From: Bacillota bacterium | GTDB lineage: Bacteria; Bacillota; UBA4882; JAAYXC01 | Assembly: GCA_012516115.1 (NCBI GenBank) | Contig: JAAYXC010000281.1 | Span: 1-8,447, forward strand | Direction of reading: 5' to 3' | Length of the DNA: 8,447 nucleotides | Part shown: positions 6,134 to 8,447 of the stretch, piece after piece | Layout of the letters: each line of letters begins with the position of its first letter | Position numbering within the stretch: the stretch's first letter is position 1 | Translations under genes and position numbers: made by a program | Notes under the pieces: model-generated | Databases searched by the model: none | Seen by the model: only the letters and a program-made list of their open reading frames with translations | Told to the model about the DNA's origin: nothing

Positions 6134-6206
6134 ACCACCACCCCTTCCTCGTCTTCCAAAGCCATGAAAAAAAGGATTTTACCCGAAGACGCCGAATTCT
6201 CCACCC
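6134..6206. promoter_or_regulatory. 73-bp divergent intergenic region (LUD gene / deacetylase)
   Basis: Both flanking genes start here and read outward, so promoters for each are expected within it or close by. The only promoter-like hexamer I see is TAAAAT on the minus strand (6176-6181), with no convincing -35 at the right distance. The deacetylase side lacks a visible Shine-Dalgarno sequence. Confidence 0.35.
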
Positions 6207-7091
6207 ATGAAAGGGATTCCTCGCCGGATAATCCTTCTTTTCCTCCCGGCGGCCTTCTTCCTCTTCGTGGTGAGCGGTGGTTGCGGTGCCCGGCCGGAAC
6301 CGCTCCTCGTCCTGGTATACCACCGCGTGGATGAGGGTCCTTTCAATCCCGTCCCTTCCGTGACGCCCCGGGACTTCGCCCGGCAGGTGGCCTGCCTCCA
6401 CCGTGCCGGCTACCAGAGCATTACCACGGCGGATCTCTATGCGTATCTACGCCGGAACCGCCCTCTTCCTCCACGGGCGGTCCTCTTCACCTTCGACGAC
6501 GGGCGAGAAAGCGTCTACACCCACGCCCGCCCGATCCTGGCCGCCCGCGGGTATACGGCCACCGTCTTCATGATCACCGGCCGCCTGGGCCGACCCGGTT
6601 ACCTTACCGCCGACCAATTACGGCAGCTGGCCACCATGGGCTGGGAGATCGGGGCCCATACGGTGCCCCATCCCCACCTGCCCGAGCTCACCACCTCCGC
6701 GGCCCTCCGGGAAATCACAGCCTCCCGCGTGGTCCTGGAACGACTCCTCGATCGACCGGTGGAGATCTTCGCCTACCCCTACGGTGACCTGGATCCACGC
6801 ATTGCCGCCCTCGTCCACAGGGCCGGTTTTAAAATGGCCTTCGGCACCCGCCTCGGGACCCCGGAAGGCAGAAGCGATCTTTATGCCCTCGAACGCCTGA
6901 CCATCCCCCGGCGGGGAGGACTCTTGCTCCTCCGTTTCGCCACCGCCGCCCCGTTTGGCCCGGCCCGACGGAACCTGGCCCGCTTGGCGAAGACGGCCGG
7001 ATTCGTCAGGATCCAGGCGGCTTATTCCCGTCGCCTGGGCCGGCCCCGGCGTCCCCATTTTCCTTGGCTTCTTCCTCTTCTTTTTCTTTGA
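6207..7091 (+). CDS. Exported polysaccharide deacetylase (NodB-fold, IcaB/PgaB-like)
   Basis: A carbohydrate esterase 4 enzyme that removes acetyl groups from N-acetylated sugars in a wall or secreted polysaccharide. Of 294 residues, 1-25 form a signal sequence (RR, long hydrophobic run, VVSGGC). The Cys at 26 is a weak lipobox candidate because Ser rather than Leu occupies -3. The catalytic domain begins LVYHRVDEGPF and has TFDDG (D97, D98), the metal-binding H151-x3-H155 (HTVPH) and FAYPYG in place of the classical RPPYG. This layout and the YHRV opening resemble IcaB/PgaB-type poly-N-acetylglucosamine deacetylases more than peptidoglycan deacetylases. The ATG at 6207 has no clear ribosome site. 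The last ~29 codons run antisense through the 3' end of the LptA gene. No matching polysaccharide synthase is in the window, so the substrate is open. Confidence 0.9.
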   Translation: MKGIPRRIILLFLPAAFFLFVVSGGCGARPEPLLVLVYHRVDEGPFNPVPSVTPRDFARQVACLHRAGYQSITTADLYAYLRRNRPLPPRAVLFTFDDGRESVYTHARPILAARGYTATVFMITGRLGRPGYLTADQLRQLATMGWEIGAHTVPHPHLPELTTSAALREITASRVVLERLLDRPVEIFAYPYGDLDPRIAALVHRAGFKMAFGTRLGTPEGRSDLYALERLTIPRRGGLLLLRFATAAPFGPARRNLARLAKTAGFVRIQAAYSRRLGRPRRPHFPWLLPLLFL

Positions 7092-7734
7092 GGAGGAAAT
7101 CGATCCTAGCCCGATAAAGGGTGAAGGTATCTTTCTCCACGGCGATGACGATCTCCTCCGCCTCCACCTTCTCATCCCCGTGGACGAGCCGGGGTGTGCC
7201 GGTAAGACGGAGCTCTTGCCGGGCATCGTCGTAGGCGATGGTTTCCGCCGTGGCCACGAACTCCGCGTGGATCATGGTGGCCTCGCCCCGGGCCGTGAAC
7301 CGTTTGCCCTCGGCGGCGAAATCCAGTTCCTGACAGGTCAGACTGAAGGGTTCTTTGGTCACCTTACCCTCGGCGTCCTTTTCCTCCCGCCGGACGAGTT
7401 TCACCCTGCGGCGGAAGGTCCCCTCTTTCGTGCGCCGGAAATAGACGAGTTCTTCGGCCTCGACTTCCAAGCCCTCTTCGTGGAGACGGACCCCCTCCGT
7501 GCAATGGAGCGTGCCCGCGGTTTTGTCGTAGACCGCCCGGGAGCTCTCGATGGTCGTACTGCCATGGGTGATGAAAACGTTGCCTTCGAGGATCACCACC
7601 TCCTGGTCCTTCTTTTTGATCTGGCCGGTAACCCGGTCGGCACGGGCGCGGATTTCATCCGCCGCGGCTGCCGCCGGACTGAGATGGGAGAGAAGACCGA
7701 CCATGAGGAGAAAAACCCACGCTCTCTTTTTCAC
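7006..7734 (-). CDS. lptA: LptA/OstA-like periplasmic bridge protein
   Basis: An exported beta-jellyroll protein of the OstA/LptA family, which in diderm bacteria polymerises into the bridge that carries lipopolysaccharide across the periplasm. The 242 residues start with a signal peptide (KKR, hydrophobic core, cleavage expected after the AAAA before DEI). Next comes RADRVTGQIKKKDQEVVILE, then repeated short strands with the family's E-G-N-V, A-x-Y and E-A-E-E-L patterns. It ends in a charged low-complexity tail (KEKEEEEAKENGDAG, then GPGDGNKPPGS). Start is the GTG at 7732-7734, which overlaps the lptC TGA (GTGA); GGTGGAG lies 8 bases upstream inside lptC. The tail overlaps the convergent deacetylase by 86 bases. 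It is longer than typical proteobacterial LptA (~185 residues). LptB and the permeases are not in the window. Confidence 0.85.
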   Translation of the reverse strand: MKKRAWVFLLMVGLLSHLSPAAAAADEIRARADRVTGQIKKKDQEVVILEGNVFITHGSTTIESSRAVYDKTAGTLHCTEGVRLHEEGLEVEAEELVYFRRTKEGTFRRRVKLVRREEKDAEGKVTKEPFSLTCQELDFAAEGKRFTARGEATMIHAEFVATAETIAYDDARQELRLTGTPRLVHGDEKVEAEEIVIAVEKDTFTLYRARIDFLLKEKEEEEAKENGDAGAGPGDGNKPPGS

Positions 7735-8402
7735 AGGATAATCTCCACCCCCTCGGTACTCCCGAGGACCTCGAAGCCATTATCCTTTAATGAATAACGG
7801 ATCTCTTCCCCTTTGAGCTTCCCCTCCGACCAACTTACCTCCGCCCCGCCGCGTAAAACCACCGTCTCGGCGGCGAGATCGATGGCCAGCTGCATGGCGC
7901 GGAAGCGCAATTCTTCGCCGGTCGCCTCCACCGGGCCTTCCGCCACCAGCTGTCGCCGGCGGAGGTCGGCCGTGATCCGTGGGGCCTGGAAAGAAAGATC
8001 TCCGGCCACCGCGCGTCCGGTCACCCCGTCTCCGGCCTCCAGGCGCCGGTTTAAAACGTAATACCGGAGATAACCGGCGGCGAAGCTCCAGGCCGGTTTA
8101 CCCTCTTCATCATAGACCAGACCTTCCTTCACTCCGGTGGCCGTGATGAGCAGACCATCCACCGAGCGGAGGATCCTTTCCGCCTTAAACTCCCATTCTT
8201 TTTTCCCGTGGGCCCGCCCGATCACCCGGGTGGTCATAAGCCGCATGCCGGGTGGGACGGCCGGGGTCAATCCCCGGGGGCGTCCCCTGCTTTTTCCCAC
8301 AGAAGTAGGAAGCGGCAGATCGGCCAGAAAAAGACCTAAAAGGCCGAGCACGAGGAGGAAGATGAACAGCATCCGTTCTTTCCGCTTACCGGCCATGGGC
8401 AT
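7731..8402 (-). CDS. lptC: LptC-like inner-membrane-anchored export protein
   Basis: LptC passes lipopolysaccharide-type lipids from the LptBFG transporter to LptA. This ~223-residue protein has a short basic N-terminus (KRKER), one membrane helix (MLFIFLLVLGLLGLFLADLP), a linker, and a long beta-strand-rich domain with EWEFKAERILRS, GDLSFQAPRITADL and ETVVLRGGAEVSW, typical of the LptC jellyroll. The ATG at 8400-8402 is chosen because it overlaps the stop of a frame arriving from the right (TGATG). A GTG at 8405 and ATG at 8396 are alternatives, and none has a strong Shine-Dalgarno sequence. The same frame is open to the window edge, so a longer start cannot be excluded. Stop and lptA start overlap. 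Its place directly upstream of lptA matches the usual order. Confidence 0.82.
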   Translation of the reverse strand: MPMAGKRKERMLFIFLLVLGLLGLFLADLPLPTSVGKSRGRPRGLTPAVPPGMRLMTTRVIGRAHGKKEWEFKAERILRSVDGLLITATGVKEGLVYDEEGKPAWSFAAGYLRYYVLNRRLEAGDGVTGRAVAGDLSFQAPRITADLRRRQLVAEGPVEATGEELRFRAMQLAIDLAAETVVLRGGAEVSWSEGKLKGEEIRYSLKDNGFEVLGSTEGVEIIL

Positions 8403-8447
8403 CACGGCAAGAACACGGGCGGCGTGAAGTAAAAACCACCCGGCGCA
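8402..8447 (-). CDS. Possible C-terminal end of an unidentified upstream gene
   Basis: A minus-strand frame enters from the right edge, reads APGGFYFTPPVFLP and stops at a TGA (8402-8404) that overlaps the lptC ATG. The TGATG overlap is what suggests a real coupled gene. Fourteen residues are too few to name a family. In other genomes kdsC or kdsD often precede lptC, but nothing here shows that. Confidence 0.25.
   Translation of the reverse strand, partial: APGGFYFTPPVFLP

Noticed and set aside
5712..6401. Minus-strand 229-codon open frame crossing the LUD gene start and into the deacetylase
   Set aside because: Low-complexity Gly/Arg composition and conflict with two well-recognised genes on opposite strands.
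1..8447. CRISPR array, tRNA/rRNA genes, insertion-sequence ends, prophage genes
   Set aside because: No regularly spaced repeats, no tRNA-like or rRNA sequence, and no transposase, integrase or terminal inverted repeats were seen on reading both strands.

Overview
The window looks like chromosomal DNA from a high-GC, anaerobic, probably thermophilic Clostridia-type Firmicute (Moorella/Ammonifex/Desulfotomaculum-like). This is an inference from the gene set: a ChrA chromate transporter, a short-chain isocitrate dehydrogenase, a ComEB-type dCMP deaminase, a diglyceride-glucosyltransferase-like GT4, a YprB-like exonuclease, a stand-alone LUD-domain protein, and an LptC-LptA pair that some Clostridia carry. 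No single sequence proves the taxon. There are no RNA genes, CRISPR arrays or complete mobile elements.

Layout. The left edge (1-665, plus strand) is the 3' end of a chromate transporter whose frame runs off the window. From 6133 down to 719 everything lies on the minus strand. In transcription order it reads: LUD-domain protein (6133-5492); a YprB-like HhH plus RNase H-fold exonuclease broken by a one-base frameshift (5408-4489); GT4 glycosyltransferase (4450-3290); dCMP deaminase (3274-2753); isocitrate dehydrogenase (2660-1584); and a decayed MNT/HEPN toxin-antitoxin pair (1536-719). Tight spacing at the exonuclease/GT4 and GT4/deaminase junctions suggests an operon. The isocitrate dehydrogenase has its own 92-base leader with a hairpin over its ribosome binding site.

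A polysaccharide deacetylase (6207-7091, plus) is divergent from the LUD gene. Its 3' end overlaps the 3' end of an LptA/OstA-like gene (7734-7006, minus) by 86 bases. LptA is translationally coupled to the preceding lptC-like gene (8402-7731, minus), and LptC is probably coupled to another gene entering from the right edge.

Functions. LptC and LptA are the membrane-anchored and periplasmic bridge parts of lipopolysaccharide-type export. With the deacetylase and the GT4 enzyme they give the window an envelope-building flavour. The isocitrate dehydrogenase and dCMP deaminase are housekeeping genes.

The most unusual material is the MNT/HEPN remnant. Its lesions can be read individually: an 8-bp tandem duplication, a GC-repeat slippage and several single-base indels, and undoing them restores a recognisable HepT-like protein. 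Other points of interest are the E. coli-like NADP-type cofactor residues in the short isocitrate dehydrogenase, the hairpin over its RBS, and the frameshift in the exonuclease. I do not see a convincing new multi-gene system here.
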